A stretch of 64,000 nucleotides of DNA from Caballeronia sp. TF1N1 (GTDB taxonomy: Bacteria; Pseudomonadota; Gammaproteobacteria; Burkholderiales; Burkholderiaceae). The stretch covers positions 496,001 to 560,000 of the forward strand of contig NZ_CP084629.1 in the NCBI RefSeq assembly GCF_022878925.1, written 5' to 3'. Under the pieces are notes generated by a model. The model was not told the origin of the DNA, searched no databases, and saw nothing but the letters and a program-made list of their open reading frames with translations. The position numbers were made by a program, and so were the translations under genes. Shown piece after piece: positions 26,285 to 33,367 of the stretch; positions within the stretch are counted from its first letter, which is position 1; the number at the start of each line of letters is the position of its first letter.

Positions 26285-28519
26285 ATGATTATCAGCCCTC
26301 CGTTTTTGCCTGAATCCGGCCTTACGTCTAGCGACCAATCGAAGCCGGACCCCATGATGGACGCCGTCGACAAGTTCGAACTTGCACACGGTATTTATCC
26401 AATTGCGTTTGACCGGCGCTGGCATTGCGGCGCCCATCTCGCCCCCGACACGCATGGCCCTGTCTATGCCATCGCCGATGGCGAGGTGGTCGCCTACCGG
26501 GTCTGCCAGCATGCGATGGACTCGGGCAATGGCAACGCGGGCTTCGTCCTGCTGAAACACTCGACCGAAACGGGCGAAGGTCGCACGCTGACGTTCTATT
26601 CGCTCTACATGCACTTGCTGCCGCTCGCCGAGTACCAGTCTTTCGGGCACGACGCAAAACGATTGCCAGAGTTCCTTCGCAAACCTACCGGCCAAGTCGC
26701 CCAAGGCGCGGTGGAGCCGGCGGTGGCTAGCGGAGGCAACAAGGTGCGGCGCAAGGACGTTATCGGTTTTCTCGGGCGGTATGAAGGCGTGGTTTATATG
26801 CACTTCGAAATCTTCATGATGCCAAGGGATTTCGATAGCTACTTTAGCCATACGGCGCTTGGCATTGCCGGGCCAGACACGTCGACGACGTCGGATTGCT
26901 GGGGGCATACCTGGTACACGATTCCCGGCGGACGGCAGTTCTATGCCCTGCCGCCAGGAACGGATGCACACAACAAACTGCATGGCATCAATTTTGATGC
27001 AGGCCAAACCGGCACAAACCCATTACCGCTCATCGTTGAGACTTACTTTAGCAAAGGGGGCAAGTACACCAACGTCTGGAGCGTCGCGACGGATGGATCG
27101 CGCACGCTGCTAACCGCGCAGCCAGTAGCTGAAGCCGATTACGAATACGATCTTTATCGTCGTGCGACGGCGCTCTACAGCGCCTGCCCGAGCGACGGGT
27201 ACGAGATGCTGCGCTTCGGGCGCATCCTCTCGACGCCGGCGACGCTGTCCGGGAGAGACTGTGCGACATGGGTGAAAGTGACCTACGCCCCGGGAGCGCA
27301 GGGTTACATTGATATCAACAACACCTCGGTTAAGAAGTTGTCTGACGCGGATTTCCCGTCGTTTGTGGGCTGGCAGAAAATTAGCGATGGCGCTACGCCC
27401 TATGGCAGCGATGGGCTGTGCGATATCGACGCACTCAAGAAAATCGTCAAGGATGCTGAACCATCAGGCACGGCGCCAACGACCGAAGCGCAGAAGGCGG
27501 ACGCGCTTTCAAGCTATGTAAAAAGCCATGATGGCGTACGCCAGGCGTTGCGCGGATTCATTTGCAACGCCCCAAGCGAATGGGATAGCACAAACAACGA
27601 AACGCGCTACGCAAAACTGCTCGATGCAGGCGGCTTTTATCACGGCAACAATCAGGGTTACGACGACTTTCTTAAGTATCTTAAGGAAATACAGTTTTGG
27701 GGCGTGACGGGTCTTCCCGCAGGGCAGAAGTTGTGGTTCTTCCATCCGCTTGCGTTTATCCGGCATTTTAGGAAGTGCGGATGGTTGAGCAAGGGAGAGT
27801 TGTCACAAATCTACGATGAATCGAATTACACGGCCTTGGGTAAGACGGGGGAGGAATATCGTGAGCACTATCGCAATGCCATCAATTTGGTCTTTAAAAA
27901 GTACAGAATTTGCGATCCGGTACGCAGTGCTCATTTTTTTGGGCAAAGCGCAATCGAATCGGCCCATATGATGGTTGTGCGAGAGTGCTCGGCTGCTATT
28001 TCTACGGCAATTAAGACGAACCACGTCTCAATTATGCCGGAATTAAATGGCTATTTGCGCTCCCCCCCAGCTGCCGCAAAAGATGTTGCGTATTTCACAA
28101 AATACGATGGCAACATAGCGTTGGGTAATACCGATGCGGGCGACGGCGTCAAATTCCGCGGGAGAGGTTTTAAGCAGCTTACCGGGCGATATAATTATTC
28201 AGAGTACTGGGTGTATCGGGGGTGGCTTGATAGAAATTCGTATGATCATGCTTGGTTCAGGAAAAAGGATGGCGGGCGTTTCAAGGATGGTCCAAAAGTG
28301 GATAATCCTGAGATTCTTGGAAATGATGCCTATTCCTGCGTAGATGCCGCAGGTTTCTTCTGCGTGCATACTCCGCTTGAAAAGGCTGCGGATCGAGGAA
28401 TTTCTGAAAGTTCGTCTCGCGCGGTGACCAAGATAGTCAACCCGTATGATGTAAAAAGTCCGCCATTGCGCTGGAATGAGACGAAAAAAGCATTCCAAGT
28501 ATTGGGGGATCAGTTATGA
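26285..28519 (+). CDS. Candidate T6SS cell-wall effector: M23-like N-terminus plus GH19/lysozyme-like C-terminus
   Basis: 744 residues. N-terminal part (about 35-200) resembles a lysostaphin/M23 fold: WHCGAHLAPDTHGPVYAIADGEVV (H47, H51), a LYMHLLP strand and VVYMHFEIF. The canonical HxGxD and HxH zinc motifs read HCGAH and YMH, so catalysis there is doubtful. An SH3-like middle region follows (about 280-350). The C-terminal part (about 500-740) is GH19/lysozyme-like: FGQSAIESAH with a likely catalytic Glu near 558, and FRGRGFKQLTGRYNY near 622. There is no signal peptide, as expected for VgrG-delivered cargo. It overlaps the next gene by ATGA. The 3' third is AT-richer than the 5' part. Confidence 0.75.
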   Translation: MIISPPFLPESGLTSSDQSKPDPMMDAVDKFELAHGIYPIAFDRRWHCGAHLAPDTHGPVYAIADGEVVAYRVCQHAMDSGNGNAGFVLLKHSTETGEGRTLTFYSLYMHLLPLAEYQSFGHDAKRLPEFLRKPTGQVAQGAVEPAVASGGNKVRRKDVIGFLGRYEGVVYMHFEIFMMPRDFDSYFSHTALGIAGPDTSTTSDCWGHTWYTIPGGRQFYALPPGTDAHNKLHGINFDAGQTGTNPLPLIVETYFSKGGKYTNVWSVATDGSRTLLTAQPVAEADYEYDLYRRATALYSACPSDGYEMLRFGRILSTPATLSGRDCATWVKVTYAPGAQGYIDINNTSVKKLSDADFPSFVGWQKISDGATPYGSDGLCDIDALKKIVKDAEPSGTAPTTEAQKADALSSYVKSHDGVRQALRGFICNAPSEWDSTNNETRYAKLLDAGGFYHGNNQGYDDFLKYLKEIQFWGVTGLPAGQKLWFFHPLAFIRHFRKCGWLSKGELSQIYDESNYTALGKTGEEYREHYRNAINLVFKKYRICDPVRSAHFFGQSAIESAHMMVVRECSAAISTAIKTNHVSIMPELNGYLRSPPAAAKDVAYFTKYDGNIALGNTDAGDGVKFRGRGFKQLTGRYNYSEYWVYRGWLDRNSYDHAWFRKKDGGRFKDGPKVDNPEILGNDAYSCVDAAGFFCVHTPLEKAADRGISESSSRAVTKIVNPYDVKSPPLRWNETKKAFQVLGDQL

Positions 28520-28992
28520 AAAAGTACTTGCTTCTGACTCTGATGGCCATGTTCATCGGTGATGTACATGCGGCAGTTGTCAGTTCTTGCGATGGAGGTT
28601 ACTCAGCAAAAAATGATGGTCGCGGCCAGATGATAGTGGAGCATGGTGAGAAAAAAATTGGTTCGGCACATATTGATCATGCTATCGATGGTGGCGCGTT
28701 TAGCCTAGACGACTCTATTTTGGTCCTGTTCGGGTTGCCGAAAAAACTTGACACGCACTACCCTCAAGTAACACATCTTTCAGTGTATCTTGTAAAGCCA
28801 AAAATCCATCTCATTGAAAGTGATGTGTATGGTGGGGGGGTATATGACGCTACCTTTAGCAAAGATCAAAAATTTATCGTGGTAAATAATCAATTTGGGG
28901 TTGATGTGATAAATATTAAGGAGCGGAAAGCTCAGTCGTTTGAAGCGACTTACGTCCCTCCGTTCAAGACACAGCAATGCGCCAAAAGATAA
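28516..28992 (+). CDS. Exported small protein, candidate immunity to the upstream effector
   Basis: 158 residues with a clear signal peptide (MKKYLLLTLMAMFIGDVHA). Its ATG overlaps the effector stop (ATGA), which ties its translation to the effector, the usual arrangement of a cognate immunity gene. Periplasmic location would match a peptidoglycan-degrading toxin. The mature part has alternating beta-strand patterns, including FSKDQKFIVVNNQFGVDVINIKERK, reminiscent of a beta-propeller blade. No named family recognised; immunity function is inferred from position, size and export signal. Confidence 0.6.
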   Translation: MKKYLLLTLMAMFIGDVHAAVVSSCDGGYSAKNDGRGQMIVEHGEKKIGSAHIDHAIDGGAFSLDDSILVLFGLPKKLDTHYPQVTHLSVYLVKPKIHLIESDVYGGGVYDATFSKDQKFIVVNNQFGVDVINIKERKAQSFEATYVPPFKTQQCAKR

Positions 28993-29001
28993 CTATATAG
29001 A

Positions 29002-29033
29002 ATGAAATCCTCATCCGCATAGGCGGCAACACG
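29002..29033 (+). pseudogene. Relic A of a PAAR gene start
   Basis: ATGAAATCCTCATCCGCATAGG... aligns with the first bases of the intact PAAR gene (33107 onward). It shows the same ATGAA-TCC, then ATCCGCA and AGGCG-CAA blocks but one base missing, which shifts the frame and creates TAG after six codons. It begins ten bases after the stop of the candidate immunity gene, the same position that the intact PAAR occupies behind the gene at 32487. Confidence 0.6.
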
Positions 29034-29099
29034 TCGGGAACAAAATAATTAATCCTCCTACCCAAAAGATGCATGTGTGACACCAATGCTAAGATTTGA

Positions 29100-29548
29100 A
29101 TAGTTAATAAAACGAAACAGATCATCTTTTGGGCTTTTGTGCTTGTTTCTCTTTCGGTAAGCGCAGTTGAGCGTGAGCAGATTGTCTCTGCGTCTCCTGG
29201 CATCAAGGCGATGATTGAAATCGAAGGAAAGGCTTTGATTTGGACGGTAGGTTTGCTGGCAGTAACAATCAAGGGCGAGTGGACGTTGATGCAGAGAAGC
29301 CGTTAAAGTTACACGTTGGTGATTATGAGTTTAGCGGTCAACTTAGATTTGCCGTATGTCATGTGGATGACAGGATGGGAACGTACTTGGTTTATAGGAT
29401 TTTTACATTTCTGCATCGATTAAAAAATTTGTAGAGCGGAGTCCGGCGCCGTTGTGTGGGGGATGAATTTATCGACTTGAAAGTCGACAAGAAAAGACAT
29501 CGTCTGTTTAGTACTTATTGGAATAGCAAAAATTGGCTTTCGAATTGA
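29100..29548 (+). pseudogene. Frameshifted remnant of an exported protein gene
   Basis: Protein-like sequence is spread over several frames. First comes a signal-peptide-like start without ATG (KTKQIIFWAFVLVSLSVSAVE, from about 29109). It then runs MIEIEGKALIW, after a shift near 29240 GRFAGSNNQGRVDVDAEKPL and HVGDYEFSGQLRFAVCHVDD, and finally FIDLKVDKKRHRLFSTYWNS to a TGA at 29546-29548. Each piece ends abruptly in its own frame. This is best read as a decayed member of the same class of small exported proteins that surround it. Exact original boundaries are uncertain. Confidence 0.5.
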
Positions 29549-29565
29549 AATCTCTCATCTACAAT

Positions 29566-29604
29566 GGCGATAAGATTGAAAATGGCGGCGAAGTTCTTGA
29601 TGAA
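29566..29604 (+). pseudogene. Relic B of a PAAR gene start
   Basis: In one frame it reads GDKIENGGEVLDE then stop, against GDKLENGGEVT in the intact PAAR (33128 onward). Twenty-four of 32 bases match and most mismatches fall on third codon positions, so it descends from a functional, coding PAAR paralogue. It now runs into the start of the gene at 29600, which is read in another frame. Confidence 0.65.
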
Positions 29605-30280
29605 TAACGTGACTATTGAAAAGCTTGTCGCCATAATGCTATTCGTCTCGTTCGCTACATTTAATATGAGCGCCAATTCCAGCGCCTTGGCAGTCGGACC
29701 AATACCGGCTATTTCGAATATTTCGACGGGCTTGAAAAAAGCCATTGATGCGCTAAAGGCGCGCGTTAAGTCAGATGCTAAAGGTTGCTCTGAAACAGCA
29801 AAAGGAATGAGGTCAACTGCACAATATAGTTCTTTCATCAGGAAAGTGCTAGACACGGATAGAGTAGTCGCCCTTCAGGTGTCGGGGGACATGATTTGCG
29901 ATGGTGTGCATCCTTCGTCGTTTCAATATGGAGTTGCATTCGAAAAGGCAAGTGGGAAACGGCTTGATTTGAATCGAGTGTACAACATTGCTATCCGACA
30001 GGATGGCCGTCTATTTGTTCGACCTGATCTCACCGATTCGGTGAAGACTAGCTATAGGTTAGCTAACAAAAATAACCCGTCCTGTCTTTCCGCAACGGAA
30101 TTGGAAGACAAGCTGGCTAATTTTCCAATCACGTTTTCTCCACTTCCAGATGGATCTATTGCTCTTTATTATGCGGCACCGGATGTATCTGCCGCTTGCT
30201 TTCCCGCTTTGCGGTTGGAGCCGAATGAGTTTTCGAAGTTTAGAGATGCGAAACAGGCGACGCAATACGCATTGCCATAG
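29600..30280 (+). CDS. Exported protein with DUF3298/RsiV-like pattern, candidate orphan immunity
   Basis: 226 residues from ATG 29600; upstream ATGs at 29564 and 29582 fall within the PAAR relic. Signal peptide MNNVTIEKLVAIMLFVSFATF...SSALA. The mature region carries a pattern seen in DUF3298-type lysozyme-receptor domains: a Cys-Asp-Gly-X-His-Pro block (CDGVHPSSFQYGVAFEKASGKRLDL), then Asn/Leu strands, then PDGSIALYYAAPDVSAACFPALRL. The match is by eye and weak. If real, binding of a lysozyme-like hydrolase in the periplasm is a natural immunity mechanism. AT-rich relative to the flanking genome. Confidence 0.55.
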   Translation: MNNVTIEKLVAIMLFVSFATFNMSANSSALAVGPIPAISNISTGLKKAIDALKARVKSDAKGCSETAKGMRSTAQYSSFIRKVLDTDRVVALQVSGDMICDGVHPSSFQYGVAFEKASGKRLDLNRVYNIAIRQDGRLFVRPDLTDSVKTSYRLANKNNPSCLSATELEDKLANFPITFSPLPDGSIALYYAAPDVSAACFPALRLEPNEFSKFRDAKQATQYALP

Positions 30281-30357
30281 CCTCCAGAATGCTTTTTCCG
30301 AACTAAATGATGAAGTCGTTCCAAACTCAGATTGTAGGCCGATAATTTGATGGTGAT

Positions 30358-30927
30358 ATGAAAGGCATATTTTTGCGTGTGTTTGGCATTTTCGCTCTGA
30401 TTGTGGCAACAACTGCTGCGAGTGCCAAAGGGCCTGAGCGTATCTCCCGAGGTGATTGCCATGCAACTTTCATAGTGCCAAATGGCTTGGAATATGTTGA
30501 GGTGGATGGCATCCAAATTTCTAGTAACGATGAGTGCCACATTGCGTTTCGTTATACCGGGGATTTGAAAATCAAATCTAGGGCGATTCCTCCTCCCACG
30601 GCGGAGGATTGGCGCTGGTTGACGGATTTTGCACTCTCTGTTAAGAGAGAGCCTTTGGAAGATAGACTCGCTCAGATTAAGTCGACTGATGGATTGGAGA
30701 AACCCGGCATGTTTAATTTGGTATCAAGTGAGCATTTTGAGATTCCAGGAGGGGAAGTGTTTATATTGCGCTATTCGGCTATAGAACCAGGAAAAGCTAT
30801 GCTTCGCTCAAATGAGCCTGAAGAAACAATTTTTGCTGCCGGAAACAGTTCTTGCTCAATATCCTATATTCAATATACTGGCTTGAAGATGACGAAAAAG
30901 GATAATGAAAAAAGCCGCAGCGTATAG
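30358..30927 (+). CDS. Exported protein of unknown function, candidate orphan immunity
   Basis: 189 residues with a signal peptide (MKGIFLRVFGIFALIVATTAASA). The mature protein has three cysteines and a patterned middle (GDLKIKSRAIPPPTAEDWRWLTDFALSVK; EHFEIPGGEVFILRYSAIEPG) and ends in a basic tail. No family recognised. It lies 77 bases behind the previous exported protein and is followed about 60 bases later by another broken PAAR start (30986). The position and export signal support a periplasmic immunity-like role; nothing in the sequence proves it. Confidence 0.55.
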   Translation: MKGIFLRVFGIFALIVATTAASAKGPERISRGDCHATFIVPNGLEYVEVDGIQISSNDECHIAFRYTGDLKIKSRAIPPPTAEDWRWLTDFALSVKREPLEDRLAQIKSTDGLEKPGMFNLVSSEHFEIPGGEVFILRYSAIEPGKAMLRSNEPEETIFAAGNSSCSISYIQYTGLKMTKKDNEKSRSV

Positions 30928-30985
30928 ACGTTTGTTTTCGTCATTCAGCTTTGAAGATTAATTGGGTTGGAGAAATGCATAATTA

Positions 30986-31103
30986 GTACGCCCCCTGTTC
31001 GCAAAGGCGACATACTTGAAAACGGAGGCGGAGCTCGTGCCGGAAAGATATTACTAATGAGAAGCTTTCGCCGCCGTTATGCTATCATTTCGTTAGCTGC
31101 GTA
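30986..31103 (+). pseudogene. Relic C: PAAR start fused to a decayed copy of the 29600 gene start
   Basis: 30986-31046 reads TPPVRKGDILENGG..., matching PIRKGDKLENGG of the intact PAAR, but lacks a start and runs into unrelated codons. From about 31047 the DNA parallels the beginning of the gene at 29600: TATTACTAATGAGAAGCTT...ATGCTAT...TTCGTTAGC against TGACTATTGAAAAGCTT...ATGCTAT...TTCGCTAC. So this is a second, more decayed copy of the relic B/29600 junction. The copied stretch ends near a TATAAT (31102-31107). The remainder up to 31210 shows no gene. Confidence 0.6.
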
Positions 31104-31210
31104 TAATTAGGGTGCCAATTTTAATGTAGTGACAAGTGACGTCTGTTTTCAATGTTTTGCTCGACGTCCTAAGACGGTTTTGGCCGAATTTAGAAAAGAC
31201 ATAGTGTGTT

Positions 31211-31861
31211 ATGAAAAATCGACGGATCTTTGCACCGCGCTTTTTGCTAACGTTGTTATTTCTCTCCTTGATACACCAGGCCTGCGCAAGAGATGTCCCT
31301 GCTGACGTACTAGCGGCGGTAAGTGCTCGCGCTAACGGTGGCCTCAAACTGCAGTCTCCCATCATTAATGTGAGACCCGCGATGGAGGGAGTATATATAT
31401 ACTTTGTGACGAATACATCCGATGAGCCGGGCTATACCAAAGACAACAGACCTTACATGTTGGATGCACATTTGCTGTTCGCTGACGGAAACCATCTTTG
31501 GCATGATGTGCAATTCGATCGCTACATGAAAGATGACGGTATTCCGGAAATCGCCAGTGTATTTTTTGCAAATGCGGATCATGATCCGAAGAGCAAGGAA
31601 ATCGTTGTTTTGGTGCGGACGCCGCTTAACCATTACGATTACGGAGGCGAATATTATGATGGCTACATCTACAAACTAACAGGAAACGCTCAAAATGGCG
31701 CTGTTTTCGCGGGATTGCAAAGTGATGCCAGCGCAACCTTTCAAGATCAATGTGAATGTGGCTTTCGCGATGGGCATTCTACAAAAGCACGGTATAAAGA
31801 CGCTAAGTCCATTCGAAAGGCCCTTGAAAATAAGTACCAAGTTTCGTCTGAATCGAAATGA
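31211..31861 (+). CDS. Exported protein of unknown function, candidate orphan immunity
   Basis: 216 residues with signal peptide MKNRRIFAPRFLLTLLFLSLIHQACA. The mature part contains aromatic, acidic beta segments (GVYIYFVTNTSDEPG, YMLDAHLLFADGNHLWHDVQFDRYM, EYYDGYIYKLTG) and a conserved-looking C-terminal block QCECGFRDG...ARYKDAKSIRKAL. A TATAAT stands about 110 bases upstream. No named family. It belongs to the same array of periplasm-directed proteins lying between the effector and the intact PAAR gene. Confidence 0.6.
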   Translation: MKNRRIFAPRFLLTLLFLSLIHQACARDVPADVLAAVSARANGGLKLQSPIINVRPAMEGVYIYFVTNTSDEPGYTKDNRPYMLDAHLLFADGNHLWHDVQFDRYMKDDGIPEIASVFFANADHDPKSKEIVVLVRTPLNHYDYGGEYYDGYIYKLTGNAQNGAVFAGLQSDASATFQDQCECGFRDGHSTKARYKDAKSIRKALENKYQVSSESK

Positions 31862-31924
31862 TTGCGCCTCATTCTACGCTACGTACGACATTAAAACGAG
31901 TTCCGATTAATCAGTAACTGACGA

Positions 31925-32160
31925 TAATTACCCATTGCATTTGACCGGCGCTGGCATTACAGCGTTTATCTGGCCCCCAACGCGCATGGTCTTGCGTTTG
32001 CAATCGCTGGTGGCGAGGTCGTTAGATACTGGGTCTGCCAATATGCAATGGACTCAGGCAATGGTAACACGGGTTTGTTCTGACGAAGTACTCGACCGGA
32101 ACGGGCGAAGTCGCACACTGAGGCTCCATCCGCTCCACATTGCACTTACTGCTGTACGCC
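31925..32160 (+). pseudogene. Decayed copy of the effector N-terminal (M23-like) region
   Basis: Aligns base for base with about 26396-26640 inside the effector gene. In frame it reads FDRRWHYSVYLAPNAHG, AIAGGEVV and YWVCQYAMDSGNGNTGLF then TGA. The intact gene has FDRRWHCGAHLAPDTHG, AIADGEVV and YRVCQHAMDSGNGNAGFV. Downstream similarity continues out of frame (TCGACCGGAACGGGCGAA-GTCGCAC). It proves that at least one more effector copy once lay in front of the 32487 gene. The remaining gap (31862-31924 and 32161-32486) shows no gene apart from a promoter-like TATAAT at 32466. Confidence 0.85.
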
Positions 32161-32465
32161 GTTTGAGCGTGAAGCAGCCAAAGCTTATAACGGTAAAAGA
32201 GTGAACATGTGCGAAAATAGCCTCAGTTATGACCATTGTCGAGAGTGTCGTCTGTGTGTATTTACGGTTTGCGCAAGAACATTAGGGACGCGGAGCAGCG
32301 TTTCGTTTCTTTCAAATTTGTTCTAAGGTTGTTTGCGCTGTTGATGGAGATGGTTGAATACCGAGAACCACTGCGCGGCTTGCAAAAGAAGAGCCGGCGA
32401 TAAAAGATATGACAATATTTATTAACGCTTCGTTTATCGAAGTCGAAAGCGCCTTAGTTTACGCG

Positions 32466-32478
32466 TATAATTAAGGAA
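32466..32478 (+). promoter_or_regulatory. -10 element and ribosome-binding site of the 32487 gene
   Basis: TATAAT at 32466-32471 in the context GCGTATAATTA, followed by AAGGAA (32473-32478) and a GTG start at 32487. The same GCGTATAATTA string occurs at 31100-31110 in relic C, so the promoter seems to have been duplicated with the module. No good -35 element seen. Confidence 0.4.
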
Positions 32479-32486
32479 CGTTTTCT

Positions 32487-33110
32487 GTGAAATTTAACTT
32501 CTTCGTCTTTGTAGCTTTATTTTCTGTCTCAATCCACGCATCCTGTAATAATGATGAGCCGAAGGGATCAGGATCTTTCAATTTGTCTATCCAGAACGAG
32601 GCTGGTAGCTTTCAATGCTTGATAGACGAGGAACCAATCGGCGCCGCGCTCAGTTCTGATGGTAAAACGGTTATCGTCTCTGGTACCGGCTACCTTCCTA
32701 TTACTGAATTAAGTCACTGTAAGGCAGACGTCCCTGCTCACGTTCGGCGCGCCGCCCCCCACGTGGGATTCCTATCAGACGTAAATATCAAGGCGGGCAT
32801 TTATGCATCGATGGTTCCGGTTAGCGTGTCGCCCATGAGTTTTTTGGCGGTGGTTGCAAAAATCGGAAGCGACAAAAGTCTAGTTAAAAAGCCAGGCTTT
32901 TATAGGACTACGGTGAGCGAGGCTAAGCTGAAAGAGGAGGCGTCTTCGGATATGAACCCGGTTATATCACTCGATGGGGAATATATATCAGTAGATCGGC
33001 GTCAGTGCGGCTCAGATTCTGAAGTTGATGTAGTCGAAATCAAAACAGGAAAGACAGTAGCGATCGACAACAAAACTTGCGGCAAGCTGTTCAATTGGGC
33101 TGCGAAATGA
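32487..33110 (+). CDS. Exported protein preceding PAAR, candidate immunity
   Basis: 207 residues from a GTG start with AAGGAA upstream. Signal peptide VKFNFFVFVALFSVSIHASC; a cysteine at the cleavage region could also make it a lipoprotein. It shows blade-like repeats: IGAALSSDGKTVIVSGTGY and VISLDGEYISVD...VDVVEIKTGKTVAID. These recall the FSKDQKFIVVNN...VDVINIKERK element of the 28516 product, so the two may be distant relatives with a beta-propeller fold. Its stop overlaps the PAAR start (ATGA), linking it to secretion components. Immunity role inferred. Confidence 0.6.
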   Translation: MKFNFFVFVALFSVSIHASCNNDEPKGSGSFNLSIQNEAGSFQCLIDEEPIGAALSSDGKTVIVSGTGYLPITELSHCKADVPAHVRRAAPHVGFLSDVNIKAGIYASMVPVSVSPMSFLAVVAKIGSDKSLVKKPGFYRTTVSEAKLKEEASSDMNPVISLDGEYISVDRRQCGSDSEVDVVEIKTGKTVAIDNKTCGKLFNWAAK

Positions 33111-33367
33111 AGTCCCCCATCCGCAAAGGCGACAAACTAGAAAACGGCGGCGAAGTAACCGGCGGCTCCGAATGGTTCGTATTCATGGGTCGCCCGCTCG
33201 CCCGCAAGGGCGACGAAGCCCTTTGCGATGAGCACGGCCCGACCGTCATCGACGAGGGCTACACAAAGTTCCCCGACCGCGACGGCAAGCCGGTTGCCTT
33301 TCACCACTACCGTTGCGCGTGCGGCTGCCGCCTGATCTCGTCGCTCCAGAACGTCAATATCGAGTAA
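33107..33367 (+). CDS. PAAR-domain protein (T6SS spike tip)
   Basis: 86 residues; ATG 33107 overlaps the upstream stop. PAAR-type features: MKSPIRKGDKLENGGEV, then FMGRPLARKGDEALCDEHGPTVIDEG, and a Cys/His-rich end (AFHHYRCACGCRLISSL) that can bind zinc. Such proteins sharpen the VgrG trimer and can recruit effectors. It is the only intact copy; three broken copies of its 5' end occur at 29002, 29566 and 30986. The next gene starts within its stop codon (TAATG), so it is coupled to the downstream membrane protein. Confidence 0.85.
   Translation: MKSPIRKGDKLENGGEVTGGSEWFVFMGRPLARKGDEALCDEHGPTVIDEGYTKFPDRDGKPVAFHHYRCACGCRLISSLQNVNIE

Noticed and set aside
28990..32480. IS element or transposase responsible for the rearranged region
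   Set aside because: No transposase-like protein, terminal inverted repeats or target-site duplications could be seen.
28990..33100. CRISPR-like or integron-like array because of repeated short elements
   Set aside because: The repeats are few, unequal, unevenly spaced and are recognisable gene fragments (PAAR and effector starts), not CRISPR repeats or attC sites.
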